Assembly: GCA_964036155.1 (NCBI GenBank)
Contig: OZ038422.1
Coordinates: forward strand, 35,053,201-35,117,200
Source: Diploscapter coronatus
Lineage: Eukaryota > Nematoda > Chromadorea > Rhabditida > Rhabditidae
Length of the DNA stretch: 64,000 bases
Direction: 5' to 3'
In this document: piece after piece, positions 12,018-24,976 of the stretch
Numbering within the stretch: the first letter of the stretch is position 1
Layout of the letters: each line of letters starts with the position of its first letter
The notes under the pieces: generated by a model
What the model was told of the DNA's origin: nothing
Seen by the model: only the letters and a program-made list of their open reading frames with translations
The model's database searches: none
Made by a program: the position numbers and the translations under genes

Positions 12018-15000
12018 ATGTCGACTGGTCCTGCGTCCGCGGCGGCTACCGGAGAGCACAACGGCCAGCCACAGAACAGTTTCCAGCCTTCCTGGTAATT
12101 TTTTTTTTTGTAGTTTTTGTTCTAAAAATGTTTTAACTTTAAAATATAAATATTCAATTTGAATGTTTTTTCCAGGCTCCGCTCCACGTACAACGCCGGT
12201 TCGGTGTCAAGTCCGAGGGGGTCGGTCAACGATGAAGATGTAAGGAAATTTTAATTTGTAATTACTTCGCAAAATTTCTTCAAAATAGTTCAAATCAAAA
12301 AGCTACTTTTCCAGAAAAAAAACTTATTGCAAACTTTTCCCTCATTTTTATCATACACTTTTTTGCACAGGTTTCTTTCTAGAAAATACAAATGAAACAA
12401 ATAAATAAAAATAATTAAGTTTAAAAAAAAAAAAAAGTTTTCCCGAGCCTTTTGTATTCCACACTCACACCCGCTTTTTCCCCACTTCGCTTCCCTACTC
12501 TTTCTCCTCAAAGTGTGGGCGTGGAATACAAATGAGTAGGGGGTATGGAGTCCAAAAGGCCACTTTCCAGAACCAGCTGATCTCCGATCCAATCTTCCTG
12601 CAGCATCGCTACGGTCGCGAGGACCTGCTTGCCCTAGTGCCGCGCGCGTCGCAGCCCCCCGGCGGTCTGCAGGCCTGCCCCTACTTCATCGACAGACCCC
12701 AGTGCCCCATTGTCACCACGCCCCTCACGGATTTGGAACAGGTGCGGGGAGGGAGTTTCCAATTTTTTAAAGATGCACTTTTCCTTTTTAAATCTGAAAT
12801 TTTCTTATTTTCAACTTTACTTTGACATTTCTTCAACGATCAAATTTAGAAAGGAAATTCTTAAGAGAAAATATAAAAATAAAATGCACCAGAAACTTGT
12901 TTCTAAAAACACTAAATCTGTAATACATTGTCAAATCAAATTATATAATTCCTATAATTTTTACGATCATGTATCGAACATCGCTTTTATTTTTTGAAAC
13001 TTATTAAATTAAGAAAAAAAATCCCAACTCGAAACTCTCGACCCACAGAAAAAATAGTATATCTTTTCGAGGGAAGAAGAGAAGACATGTTCTTTTACTC
13101 TCTCTCTCTTTCAATTATGACATGCGATTATTTCTGCGGATCGAGTTTTTGATAGGTTTGATTTGCAGACGACGAAAAACATCAACTCGTCGAAGGCGAT
13201 GTCGCTGCTGAAGACCGTAGGCGGGGCGGGAGGGCAGCTGAGTGGCGGTGTCGGGGTCGAGAGAGGCAATATGTACGGCGCTGATCGAGCCGGTATTTTT
13301 TAACTTAAAAACAAAATCTTAAAATATTGAAATTTGCCTCTTTTTAATATTATTTGCATCGTTTGAGGAAATGTTTACCTCTCTTTCAACATTTGTTTCA
13401 CGTGCACACTGATAAATGAGTAACTTAGTGCAAGTAATGTGGAAGGTATTTTTTTGTTTACGGAACCTGACAAGCGAAACATCTTCAGGAATGTCTCGAG
13501 GCGGAGGCGTGAGTGGATCGCCCGGCAATTCGGGTGGTTGGCAGTCTGTGAAGAGCTCGTCCTGGGGAACGAGTAAGTGTTTTCAGTGACTTTCAAATTT
13601 TTTATAATTTTAAATACCATTCAGATTTCTCAAAACTCGACCCGCAGAAAAAATAGCATTTCATATTGAGAAAGACAAAGAACATGTCGTCTTTTTCCTC
13701 TCGATAAAATATACTACTTTTTCTGCGAGTCGACTTTTGAGGTCTGAAATAATGTTCACAATGCCATCAATTTATCCATCTGTGAATTCTTTAACGGGAT
13801 TTTTGAAACGTAGTAAATGAAAACATAGAAATTAGAAAAAAATGAAATATTTCACAACTGCAACGGCCCTTTCTGAAATATTTCTTTCTTAAAAATCATC
13901 GATTTAGAATAACTTGATTTTTCCAAAACTACAAAAATGGCCAAATTCAAACAATCTCGATTTTTCCCAGACCGCAGCGGCACGAATTCGGATCGCGGAT
14001 CTTCCGGACTGGGTGCGATCGGCTCGGGTCGGGGCGGAACGCGAGGTAGTTACAAGTACGGAGGCGGGCCCGCAAATGTCGGCTCCTCCCCAAGAACCAC
14101 TGGAGAGCACCTAAACGGGGGCGACGAGCAACAAGGATACAACAGATTTTGTAAGATGTTTTTATTTTCCTTTAGAAAATCAATTTTTAAAGAATTTTGA
14201 CTTAAAATTTCGTTAAAAAGGTGAATATTTCGGCTATTTTGAGAGAGATGACTAAAACCTTTCGAATAGAATTCGAAACGTAGGTGAATCATTTTCGGCT
14301 TTCGAGAGAGAAATCGATATTTGTACAGCTGTATTTTGGAAACGAACATAATGAGGGTTTAGAGTTTGTTTAAAAAGACTAGAATAAAATAAGAATCCGA
14401 ATTTTATAATCAACAACGATTTTTCAAACAAGTAGCAAATGAAAATGTGCTTTTTGAAACATAAAATAGAAAAGACAAATAAAAAATGAAAAAGTAAAAT
14501 AAAATAATTTTTAAATTTCAGCCTACCGCGGTCGCGGTGGCTCCTTCACTGCGCGTGGTGCGTCTGCCACCGCCAACAACACGTTCAACACGCGTGCGCA
14601 GGCGCTCTACGACGCCAAAGACATCGGCAAGGGTAGGAATTTAAAAAAAAAAAAAAAAAATTGAAAAAAAATGAAGAAAAATAGAAAAGAAAAGTTGATT
14701 GTTTTGCAAAAATCCTGTCTCTCAGATCGTCCCCGTAACCGATTGCGTTCGACGAGCGACGAGAACCACGAGCCGTCCGCGTTGGGGAATGCCTCCCCAC
14801 CAGTGCACAAGCCCGGGGGCCAATCCGCTACCACCACTCAACCACCCGCACCTTCCACCAGCATCAATGCCTGGGGGATCAACGCCAAAAATGCCAACAC
14901 CTCTCCTGTCAAGGTTTGGGAATTTCATCATTTTTGTTTTCATTTTGAAAAATAGTTTTTAATTATCGTCCTTTTAGGTAGGAACTACTTTTATAATATA

Positions 15001-18000
15001 GATTATCTTGAAAATAGCTAGATTATATTTTTAAAGATGAGTTTCAAATCAAATGAACAAATTTCAGTGTAAAATATTACCTTAAAATGAAGCTCAAACT
15101 GACGTTTACCATTTTTTAATTCTGAAATAAAAATAATATGATTTTGAAAATGGTCGCATAGTAGATAATTCTCTCTTCAAAATATGTTTTGAAACTTATA
15201 TTTTCTTGGATTTTTGAAAAGAATAATGGAATAATAAAGGGAAACACATGGCAAATCCATGAGTTTTCTAAATATCTAATTTAAGATTATTTCGAAACCA
15301 ACAATTTCCATTCCAAGAACTTTTTCCAGGCCGACCCCTCGGCGTCTTCGTCCTCATTCATGAACGTGTCCTCGCCCGCCCACGCACCCGTCCAATCTCG
15401 TTCGATGTCCCCACCTCTACAGCCCAAACCGCAGCCCCCCAAAGAGATCAAATTTTACTATCTGGATCCGAGCAACAAGGAACAGGGACCCTTTTCCAAG
15501 GTCTGTATTTTTCATTTTTTAGACCTTATAAGAAAGTCTTTAAATACTTTTTATTATTTTTCAAAGACTTGGGTATTTTTTAGTGATTTTGATTTTTGAA
15601 CAAAATAAGAATGTTCTCTCATGTGTTCCAATTGTTAAAGTTAGAAAATGATCAAAATTGATTTTTTTAATTAAAAAAATAATTTCAGGACAGAATGTAT
15701 CAGTGGTACATCGGCGGCTACTTCACGCAGGATCTGCGCGTGAGAAGGGAAGAGGAGAGCGAATTCAGACCGCTTTGTGGGTCTTTTTAAATTTACTTTT
15801 ATATTTATATTTTTTAATCAAAATTAAACAAAGTATTTTCATGAAAATCTAAGATTAATGATATCTTTGAAACATAGAATCTCCTTTTTAAAGTAAAAAC
15901 GATATTTTTATCGTTCTAGAAAAGTGACCAATCAGATCGGTGTCCGTATTCATAAGAGTATCAAGAGAATTGAAAATATATGCATTTTTACAACAAAAAA
16001 AACTCAAATTTTCAGCGGACTTAGTCTTGCTAAACGGGCTGAAAACGCTGTTCGACTTCGCGGAGCCAGCGAGTCCGGCGGCCACGCCCGCTGCTCCTGT
16101 CGCGTCCAGAAGCCTCTCCCCAACGGTTCTTCCCGGCGGTGCAAGTCAGGCCTCCATCTTCGCACAGGGAAATCCCCAGACTGGACAGGTGAATTTAGTT
16201 TTACCTTTAAAAAACTAAACTCGATATAAATAGGGAAACTTACTTTAAAAAAAAAAACAAAAACAAAAATAAAAAGCAATTAAGGATAAAATATTTTTTT
16301 TTTAAAAATAATAATAATAATAATTTTCAGCAAACCCCAATTTTCTCCAGTTTGTCGACAGGAGCCGAGTCATTGGCCTCCGCAACCGCTCACTCCCCGC
16401 AGGCACTCGCTGCTTATTTGAAGTAAGGCGATTTTTAAAAAAAAAATTTTTTTCATTTTATAATTTAAACTTGAATAGATCTAAAAATTCTATTTTTATA
16501 AGGTAGTTTTTAAAATCTTTCTTTCAAAGTCAGAGAAATATAGTTCTGTAGCTTTCGAAATTATCTTTTCTCATGAGATATATTTGAAACTTAGATTATA
16601 AAGTGAAATCAAATTTATATCCTAATCGGATAAGATGAAATGAAAATGACTATTAGGGAATCTTGAAGCATATCCATGAAATAGAACATTTTTACGATAC
16701 TTGAGAAAACGAAACATTCTATTAGTTGGGTTTTTACGGTCTTCTTGACGATATTTGAAATTTTATTTTTAGAAATAAGATTCTTGAAACATGTCCTAAG
16801 TTTTCTGATTTTGTTCATGTCGTTGAAGATATTTAACAAAATTAAAAACTCAATTTTTAGAAACTACAAGTTTGAAACTTACTTTTGTTCAATGTTCAAT
16901 TTCAGCACTGGCAACTGGGGTGATCTGGCGTCGCATTCGGGCGCGATTTTCGGCCATCCCACCAACTATGACGCCACGGTTATGGAGAGACAGGTAAAAA
17001 CCACAATCAAACGTTGGGACATTTTTCACCACAAATATCTCGATGTGGTGTGAATTATTCCAGTCAGCTTTGCGCAGTTACTATCCTTGATAATGGGACG
17101 AGAGATGATGACCGAATTTTTGTGGTGGAAAACGTCCCAACGTCTGATCAGAATATCAATTTTTCTTATTCGACCCCTAAAAATAAAAAAAAGCTAAAAT
17201 GAGCAAAACTTAAAACATTTGACGAATTTTTTAGAAAGGAAAACTCAGAAATTAGGATTTTGAAAATTAGTAGATTTTTTCACCAAATTTTGTATTGTAA
17301 AAAGTAAAGAATACATGAAAGTTATGAAATAAAATCTCGAAAAATTCAGAGACTAGTCCAGGAGCAAGCCCGGATCGAGGAGGAGCGTCGCGCGAAGGAG
17401 GAGATGCAGAAAATGCTCGAGCTGAGGGAGGCAGAGCTCAGGGAGAAGGAACGACTCGTCAAGCAGCAGCAGGTCGATTTAAAAATTTTTTTCAACGAAA
17501 AATTGCGAAACAAAAAGCGACATATTCAAGAACAAAATTCTTTATTTTCGAAGATAAACAAACAAATTTGTAAGACGATAATTACATGTCTCTCAAGAAA
17601 CGAATAAGATAGTTAAAATGGCAAATCTTGTGCTAGACCTTGAAGTTGACCACGAAATAAAAACGAAAAAATGCAATTTGTTTTTCAGGAAGAGATGGAA
17701 AGGAAGGAGCGCGAAATGCAGATGGAGCTCGAGAGGAAAAAGCGCGAACTCGAGGAACAGCAACAAAGAATCGAGGTTTATTTTTATTTTAAAATTTCTA
17801 CAAATATTTTTTTTTCAAATTCTAAATTCTCAAAATGCTTCAGAAAAATTGCATTTTGATAGGGAAAGTTTGTAAACGAATTAAATTAATAAATCTGTAG
17901 CCTTCTCAAATATAATCTAATAATAAAATTGTAATAAATAAAAAATAATCATTTTCTACTAAAATATTTCCAGGAGGAGCGCCGCCGCACCCTGGAAGAA

Positions 18001-21000
18001 GCAAGAAAGCGGGAAGAGGAGGCGGCTGCAGTCGAGAGAAGGGAGCGCCAGAGGCAAATCGCTGAAGCTGCAAAGAGGAAGGCCGAAGAAGAAGAGGAAG
18101 AGGAGGAGAGACGCAGGAAGTTAGTTCTATATATAAAATAGTTTCTTTCTAAATTTTTATCGAACAAAAAAGCTCTGAATTTGAGAATGATTTTTTGCAA
18201 TTATTCTTTCGGACATTGTTCGAAAGTAAGGCTGATAAGAACTTGAATAGTTTTGAAATTTACATTTTTATTTGAGCTGAAAGCGATTTGTACCAAAATT
18301 GTAAGGGCTTCCTCCGTAAATTGCGGCACAAATCGTCTCCAACTCTTTTATTTAGTGAAATAAAAAGTAATCAAAATACAAAATAGAAGGTTTTAAGGGA
18401 ATTTTTAAAACTTACCAAATAACTAAAATTATACCAAAAAATTCAGAGAGGCCGCCGAACTCGCCGCGGAGGAGGAGCGCGAGCGGTTGACACACGAGGC
18501 CGAAATGGCCGCCGAGATCATCAGGAAGAAGGTCAGAGAATTTTAAATTAAAAAAGGATAAATTACAAATAAAGATGAAAATATTCCACCTATTTTCTTT
18601 TCAAATTCTAATTCCTCAAAATTTATCTTTATTTTCTTCAGGAAGAGATTATAAAAAAAAAAATAAGGTATAAATAATTTTAGCAACTCGCCGCTCAGCA
18701 GGAGACACAGCGTCGTGCCGCCGAAGCGGCCGCTCTCGCTGCTGCCGAGACCGAAAAGGAGCGCGAGAAGGAAAGAAAGAGGCAGCAGGTAGAAATTAAA
18801 AAAAAATAAATAAATAAAAAATAAGGGTAGAAATAAAAGGGATTTGACTGATTGAAAGTTTGTATTTGATTTTCGAATTTTAGAAAGGGGTAGCAATAAA
18901 AATCATTGTTGCTCTTCGAAAAGGCGAATATGATCTGTAATTTTGCATATAATTTTCGAATAAGGATACAAATTAAAAAATTGACGATTATTTTAAAAGA
19001 ATGAATTTCAGGACAAGGCCAGACGGGAAAAGGAGCAGAGAGAGAAACCACCCTTCGTGCTCGAGGAGGCTTTCCAGCCCGCGCAGGTACTCTATTCAGG
19101 TTTTATATTATATGGTTTGAAATTAACATTGAGAATATATAAGGCTATAAAATTAGTGTAGAATGGCATGGGAAAAACATCCTGCTTCATTATTACTATA
19201 TTCTGAATGCGACTTATGAGCCTGATTTCAGAAGCCCAAAATCGCTGTGCCTTCGGCGCAGACCGCGACGTCGATATCCTCTGTCTCGGACGAAGATGCC
19301 TGGCAGACGGTCGGCGGCACCAGCAAGAAGAACGACAAACAAGCCAAGGGTGAGAGATTTTTTTTTTGAAGTTACAAAAAGCAGTCCTAAAAATTGATAA
19401 ATATGAATTACAAATGACTTTCCTGTTTTATCCTTATTATTTTTCAAAACTTAAAAAAATAATCCAAAAATATGCCATAGGAATAGTTACAAGAAGAAAA
19501 TTTAGAAGTATGTTTCAATGAAACGATATAAAATTGATTGCCTATTGGAGCATTAGTATGAGGTTGAAAAACTAAAGTGAAAACTGAAAATGAGAAGAAA
19601 TAAAAATTAACATGAAAATGGAAATTAAATTCAACATTTGCAGTCGCCCCTTGGGCCAAAGTCGTAGCCGTTCAGCCGGAGAAGCGCGTTGGGGACAAAT
19701 CGCTGAAAGAGATCCAGGTACTAGGTCTACAAAAAATCGTAGGGTTAAAAATGCTCCTATCCATACAAATGTTGGAGATGGGACGATTTTTACATTTTAC
19801 AGTATAATTCTTGTAAATTTTATATTAAAAATTAGCAAAGATGCAACATTTTTAATAGGGATTAACGTTGACGTCAATTTAAAAACAAAGGGAAAACGAC
19901 CAGATGAATTTGATTCCAGGAAGAGGAGGAAAGGCAGATCAGGGCCGAAGTCGCCGAACGGGAGAGGATGAGGAAGGAGGTTCGAATGTTTTTATTTAAT
20001 GAAATAAAATTCGAAAATTTTTTTATAATCGGCTATCGTCGAAATTGAACAGTTTTCGATTTCCATATACTTTTCACAATTTATTTATGGAAAATTTTCA
20101 AAAGCAAAATTATAGATTTTTCTTTCTATATGACTTGAAAAATGTTAGATAAAATTTTAAATAAAGTAAGATCAAAATAAAAATATATATTCCAGGAAGA
20201 TGAAATGCAGCGCGCATTGAAGGAATCGTTGTCATTCGCGTCGGTCGCCAGCAGCAGGCAGCAGCAATCTGCTGGCCCTGTCTGGGGCAAACAGCCGAGT
20301 GGCGGGACGTCGAAGTGGGGGGCCATCGGGTCCGAGAAGGTTTGAGAATTTTCATTTTTTTAAAATAAAAATAATTATATTTTTTTCCTTTAAAGGGTTT
20401 TTGTTCATTTTGGAAGAAAAATCGTTTTTTTGAATTTTTTATAGAAAAAATAACATTTTAAAAAGTGACAATTCATGTTTTTTTTTAAATTAATATCTTT
20501 CAGAGTGTCTTATCCTCTACGAATTCGAACCCTCTGCTGGACGGGCCGAGCCTTCAAGCGGCCGTCAAAAAGCCCACCACCACTCAGGTCGCTGCCGCTC
20601 CCGCTCCCGCCCAGAAGCCCAGTGTCAAATCGGTAAGAATAAAAAAGTACAAATCTTGAAAAAAAAACAAAAGTGTTTTTATCTGATAAGCTCTGATATT
20701 TGAAACATTTTATTTTTAGGCGAAGAAATCGGTGTCCGAGGAGAAGAAGCGCGAGGAGGACCAACTGATCGCTTGGTTCACCGTCCGATTCAAGAAGCTC
20801 TACACCGGCAACGACTCCATTGAAGTGAGTTTTATCAAATTCTGGACATTTTCACGAGCGCACTTCTTTCTTTCTCTTATTCCCGTATTTTCCGAAAATT
20901 TCGGCACACAGCCCTGGTCTCAAGTAGTCAGTTATTGACAATAAAAACCAAATATTTTATCAGCTGGACGTGTTCGTGCAATTCTTGACGGGCGTTGAGA

Positions 21001-22232
21001 ACCCCTCGGATGTCGAGGACTACATCATTACCTACACTGGAGACACGAAGGAGGCCAAACAATTCGTCAAAGACTTCCTCCAGAAGCGCATCGACATGCG
21101 CCACAAAAACAAGGAGGAGAAAGATGTAGGTCTTTTACTTATAAAATTCTGGCTAAAAATATTTTCGAAAGTAATAATGAAATTTATTGATCTATAAAAT
21201 TTTTGTGCTGGTCAAACGAAGTGAAAGATGATGGTGTGTCGAAAAATATCGAGAAAAGGCGAGAGACACAGAAAATTGCGTATTCACTCTTTCCATTGTC
21301 CCTCGCTAACGCTCGTTTCTCTGCATTCTAGCTTCCCTTTTTGCACAATACGTGTATTCTTCGCAAAGCGCTTTTTAACACGCGAACTGTCACTTCATTT
21401 GACCGATACAATAATTGTTTGGCTTCCAGGATCTCTCGAGCGCTCTCGTCGCGCCAGCTACGGGTCAGGCCAATGCTCAGGGCGGCGGTGGCAGCGGTGG
21501 AAAGAAGAAGAAACCGAAGGTTGGCAATTTTAAAAAATATACCATAAAATCCGAAGTACAAGTCCATGGACTTCTATTATAGATTTTATGTTATTTTGAA
21601 TTAAATAAATTCACATTAAAAAATAAGGAATTAGAACTTAAATTTAAAAATAGGATTTTTGAAACTTAATATAAATAGTTTTTATTGGTCCCAAAATTAT
21701 GCAGGCCATTATTTTCACCAAGGCCCTCATCCTTAATATCGGATTGATCTTCCATTACAAGATGTTTCAGTCTTGCCGAGCAAAAGGATATTTTTAAAAA
21801 GTCTTCTTTCATAAAATATGATCGCGAAAAAGTGGCTTTTTAAAATATTTAAACATTCTTCATCGAAACTTCATCTTCAATTCACAAAATCGTTTGAGTT
21901 TTTAAAGGAGGACAATTTTAAATGATTTCAGGCGTCCAAGACGGTGATCGACACCTCGCTGTTGAATTTCCGAGGCACTGCAGCTTCCAACAGAGTCAAT
22001 CAGGTACTTTTACTTATTCCGAACAATCATAACGAAATTTTTAAAAATATACCGTAATTTCGAATAATGTTGTTTAAAAATGCTAATTTTCTATAGAAAG
22101 GTAGCTTCACTTTGTATTGGGAATTCTGAGAAAATATTAACAATTTTTATTTAATATTTTATTTTTAAAAATAAATAAAATTTCCAGGGCGAAATCGAGA
22201 CCATCCCTCCCGCCTCATCTTCCAGAAGATAG
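12018..22232 (+). CDS. GIGYF: GIGYF (GYF-domain translational repressor, 4EHP partner)
   Basis: Twenty-nine exons, all in phase, give about 1076 residues. Exon starts/ends: 12018-12094, 12176-12239, 12571-12741, 13169-13292, 13489-13572, 13971-14150, 14522-14632, 14726-14913, 15330-15500, 15689-15776, 16016-16188, 16331-16422, 16906-16993, 17350-17472, 17689-17775, 17974-18119, 18447-18531, 18684-18788, 19012-19086, 19232-19349, 19644-19717, 19920-19979, 20196-20339, 20504-20632, 20720-20824, 20964-21125, 21430-21519, 21932-22003, 22188-22232. Domains: N-terminal PSWLR block, eIF4E-type motif RYGREDLLAL (residues about 66-75), Gly/Arg-rich linker, GYF domain (about 375-430: YYLDPSNKEQGPFSK then MYQWYIGGYFTQDLRVRR), a highly charged coiled coil (about 540-770), and the conserved C-terminal helical block with AWFTVRF and DVFVQFLTGV. 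In animals the GYF domain binds proline-rich ligands and the N-terminus binds 4EHP to repress cap-dependent translation. Oddity: the residue two before the motif tyrosine is His, not the usual Tyr. Confidence 0.92.
13020..13162. mobile_element. Palindromic MITE, CGACCCGCAG family, copy 1 (GIGYF intron 3)
   Basis: The arms CTCGACCCACAGAAAAAATAG and, as complement, GATCGAGTTTTTG flank a CT-rich centre. Related to 13622-13746 and 57512-57641. Confidence 0.6.
13622..13746. mobile_element. Palindromic MITE, CGACCCGCAG family, copy 2 (GIGYF intron 5)
   Basis: A 125-nt near-perfect palindrome. It starts CAGATTTCTCAAAACTCGAC and ends, as complement, CAGACCTCAAAAGTCGACTC. CGCAGAAAAAATAG is shared by the family. 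Confidence 0.75.
17010..17143. mobile_element. Palindromic MITE in GIGYF intron 13
   Basis: The left arm AACGTTGGGACATTTTTCAC is matched by the right-arm complement ACGTTGGGACGTTTTCCACC. The 134-nt unit would fold into a hairpin in the pre-mRNA. Confidence 0.7.
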
Positions 22233-22809
22233 ACTCAAAATTCGGAGACGGATAACGGAAACCTGCTCAAGTGCCAATTTCGCACTATCGTAGTCCCTCT
22301 TTTTTCCAAGCCCCCTCCCCCTCGCACCTTTCTACCGTAATCCTTCAAATGACAATTTTATAAAAATAGTACGAAAAATCTGATCCCTTATATCGTGAAT
22401 ATCGCTTATGTTTTCATCTAGTGTAGATTGTGCTCCAATGCGAAAAGCACTGTATGTTGTGAGCGATTATTATTCACATTTTCGTTTTGTCATTATTAGA
22501 GCAAAATCGCCATCTAGTGAAAATATAAATGGCATTCACGATAGTTCTCCATCCTTTCACCATCTCCACTCGATTGTAGTTCTTCCCACTCACTTTTTTA
22601 AAATTTATTTTCCCCTGCTATTTTCCAAAAAGGGATGGCAACTGCAAAAGAGTGGGGGAACTATAGTGAGTCGAAAATTTCATAAAATACTCTCTTTAAA
22701 ATGTATTTGAATTTTCATTTGCTTTTCTACGTACTACTTTTATTTGTTGCCATTCAATTCTTTCCTTCTTCTGAACCTAGAAAATGACTTGAAAAATCGC
22801 ATTTTCATT
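22233..22809. repeat. GIGYF 3' flank with a hairpin-forming repeat
   Basis: This includes the likely 3' UTR. An inverted repeat at about 22560-22670 (TGTAGTTCTTCCCACTCACT against AAGAGTGGGGGAACTATAGT) resembles pieces at 51380-51485 and 58385-58505, suggesting another MITE family. Confidence 0.55.
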
Positions 22810-22958
22810 CAGGGCTGTAAATGTCTAGATACACCTAATGAGATAGTGTATATTTTCGAGAGAGAGCACGAAAGAGCATTCTTTTCTTTCTCTCGAAAAT
22901 ACACGCTATCTCGTTACGTATGTGCCCGCGTGCGTTTCTAAGCATTTACACAGCCCTG
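22810..22958. mobile_element. Palindromic MITE with CAGGGCTGT ends (hAT-like termini)
   Basis: A 149-nt unit. The ends are CAGGGCTGTAAATGTCTA and, as complement, CAGGGCTGTGTAAATGCTTA. The centre is palindromic (GTATTTTCGAGAGAGAG against CTCTCGAAAATACAC). The CAGGG start recalls hAT elements, but no clear 8-bp duplication flanks it. Confidence 0.65.
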
Positions 22959-24800
22959 ATTTCAGTAGCTTTGCAATTAGAATAACTATTTTTAAAGTAT
23001 AAAAAAAAATCGATTCGTTCTGATTTTTCAAGAATTTTTCCACAGCAAGCGTACAGATATAGGCCTTCAAAAAGTGTTTATTTAATTTCATTTTTCTTCC
23101 TCTTTTGTGTGTTACTCCATGGTGTTTGTTTTTGTGTATACTTGTATCGAAAAAGTGGTTTTTTTTTCGGGGCAAGTATACCATCCATTCTATTTTATTT
23201 TATCGTTATTCGATGGTTCTCTTTTTCCTATAATATCTGGCTCTCTTCCGATAAAACTCGTATTGAAATTTCTTTCTGAGATCAGACTTTATCGGGACTT
23301 GTTTCATTTCTATGGATTGTGATTTTCAACAAAAAAAATTTTTCTATGAAAAATCACATTTATAGCAAACCTTATCATGAATTTTTTTCTTTTTTAGGGT
23401 GGACATTTTGCAAAAAAAATATCATTGTCCTTGGAAATTTGTCAGAATTTTCAAGTGCCGCAACATTTTAGGGACGGAGTTTAATTTTTTGTTCCGAATT
23501 TAGAGGCTACCCCCGAAAAAATTTGCACAGACTAAAAATATATGGGGGATTTGGTCGCACGACAATTCCGCATTATTTGCAAGGTCTGATTTTGCGGCAT
23601 TTTAGGATTTGTCAAATTTTTCAAGACATGATAAATATGCTAATTATAGTTTGTTTCTATATTCTTTCTTTATCCTTTTTTCCAACCTTCCAATTATCGT
23701 TCGTTGTTGTTTTATGATATTCTCGCTGAAAAACCTGTTATACATACTCGCTCCTTTCTCCTGGAAAATAATCGAGAATAAAGTGGAGTTTTATCTGAAA
23801 ATAGCTCTTTTTCGAAAAAATGCAAATGGACTAAGTTATGCTAATTTTTAGTTGTTACATATGTATCAGAAAAAAATCATAACTTTTCACCCGGAGCATT
23901 ATTTCTGCATTGTTCTTTTGACAAAAGTGCTCGGCTCGATGAGATCTTCCAATTGATACCAAATTTGGCTACATCCCCAGATAACATTTGAAAACGTTCC
24001 CTTGTCAATTTGGAGTGTCTTGTACTTTCTTGATAGAGTGTATTTGTTGAGTAGGTCTGGAACATCTTACCGACCAGAAATGATAGGATTTTGTGATTAA
24101 CACACTGGGCATTTCTTGTCAGCTCAATAAACCTTTCTATTCTGTCAAATTTGATCTTATCTCCGACTGACATTCGGAAAACTTTCTTTGTTAGCAGTCA
24201 TCACTAATTCAACTGTTAGGTTATTCGAAATGAAGAAAATTTTGAAATAAGATTTTCCAACGTCACCTCAAATCTCAGGTTCTTTCGAAGCGTTCGATGC
24301 CATGACAACTAGAAAATTACATCTTTTAGAGTGATAATTAACTAATACTCTGTCAGTTTGAGACTTACCTATCATATTTGAAATCAGACCAGGGAGAATG
24401 ATCGTCAAAAACGGGCGATTAGATATACTGAAAACAGAATAATCAAAATTCTAGAAAATAAATGTATTGAGAATTTTTTATTTAGATAAGCGGAAAACAG
24501 AAAGTTAAAAATTGGAAACTAGCTGAAGACGAAAAATATTTTTGTACATTTCGAAAAAAAAAAAAAAACAATTCTCGCATGTTCATGATCAACATATACT
24601 TTCCTTATAACGGATATTGTATTAAAATATTTCAATAAAATAAGCACGCAATTGGATGGCAGCAAATGAGTGTTTGCATTAGGTACAGTATTAATCATAG
24701 TTGGTTGTAGGTTGTAGCTCCTAATTCTATGTTGCAGTCCATCGTTTTTCATTGAAATATGCAAATGTAGATTTAATCCGAAAAATCGTGAATCACTAGG
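22959..24800. other. Intergenic DNA before the defensin gene
   Basis: AT-rich sequence with no supported exon. It includes a fragment of the CAGACCCAGGGAG repeat family at about 24387-24425 and an A16 run near 24556. Confidence 0.5.
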
Positions 24801-24820
24801 ATTTAGAGTCACACATAGGA

Positions 24821-24861
24821 AGATAAGACGGAAGAATGATATTGGACGCGTGAGATTATCT
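24821..24861 (+). promoter_or_regulatory. Two GATA-type sites upstream of the defensin gene
   Basis: AGATAAG at 24821-24827 and the inverted AGATAA at 24856-24861 lie about 60-100 nt before the TATA box. In nematodes this motif is the target of intestinal GATA factors such as ELT-2. Their role here is inference from position and motif only. Confidence 0.4.
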
Positions 24862-24919
24862 CGGGAAGTTCCTAATATCGAAGAGTTTTATCAATGAAAC
24901 TTCACAGTATTACCTCTAC

Positions 24920-24927
24920 TATAAAAG
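24920..24927 (+). promoter_or_regulatory. TATA box of the two-domain defensin gene
   Basis: TATAAAAG sits 57 nt before the ATG, within CTCTACTATAAAAGCCTAGC. The same context (TCTACTATAAATGGCTAGC) precedes the decayed paralogue at 26352, which supports it as the core promoter. Confidence 0.7.
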
Positions 24928-24976
24928 CCTAGCGTTCTCAATAGTCTCTACACTCATTCGAGTCACTTTCGAAGAT

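Noticed and set aside
13904..14962. Several long open frames antisense to GIGYF exons
   Set aside because: They are shadows of GC-rich coding exons. The plus-strand frames join in phase and match GIGYF.
18650..18683. Possible extra small GIGYF exon after TTCTTCAG at about 18640
   Set aside because: It would encode mainly a poly-lysine run. The flanking exons already join in phase without it.
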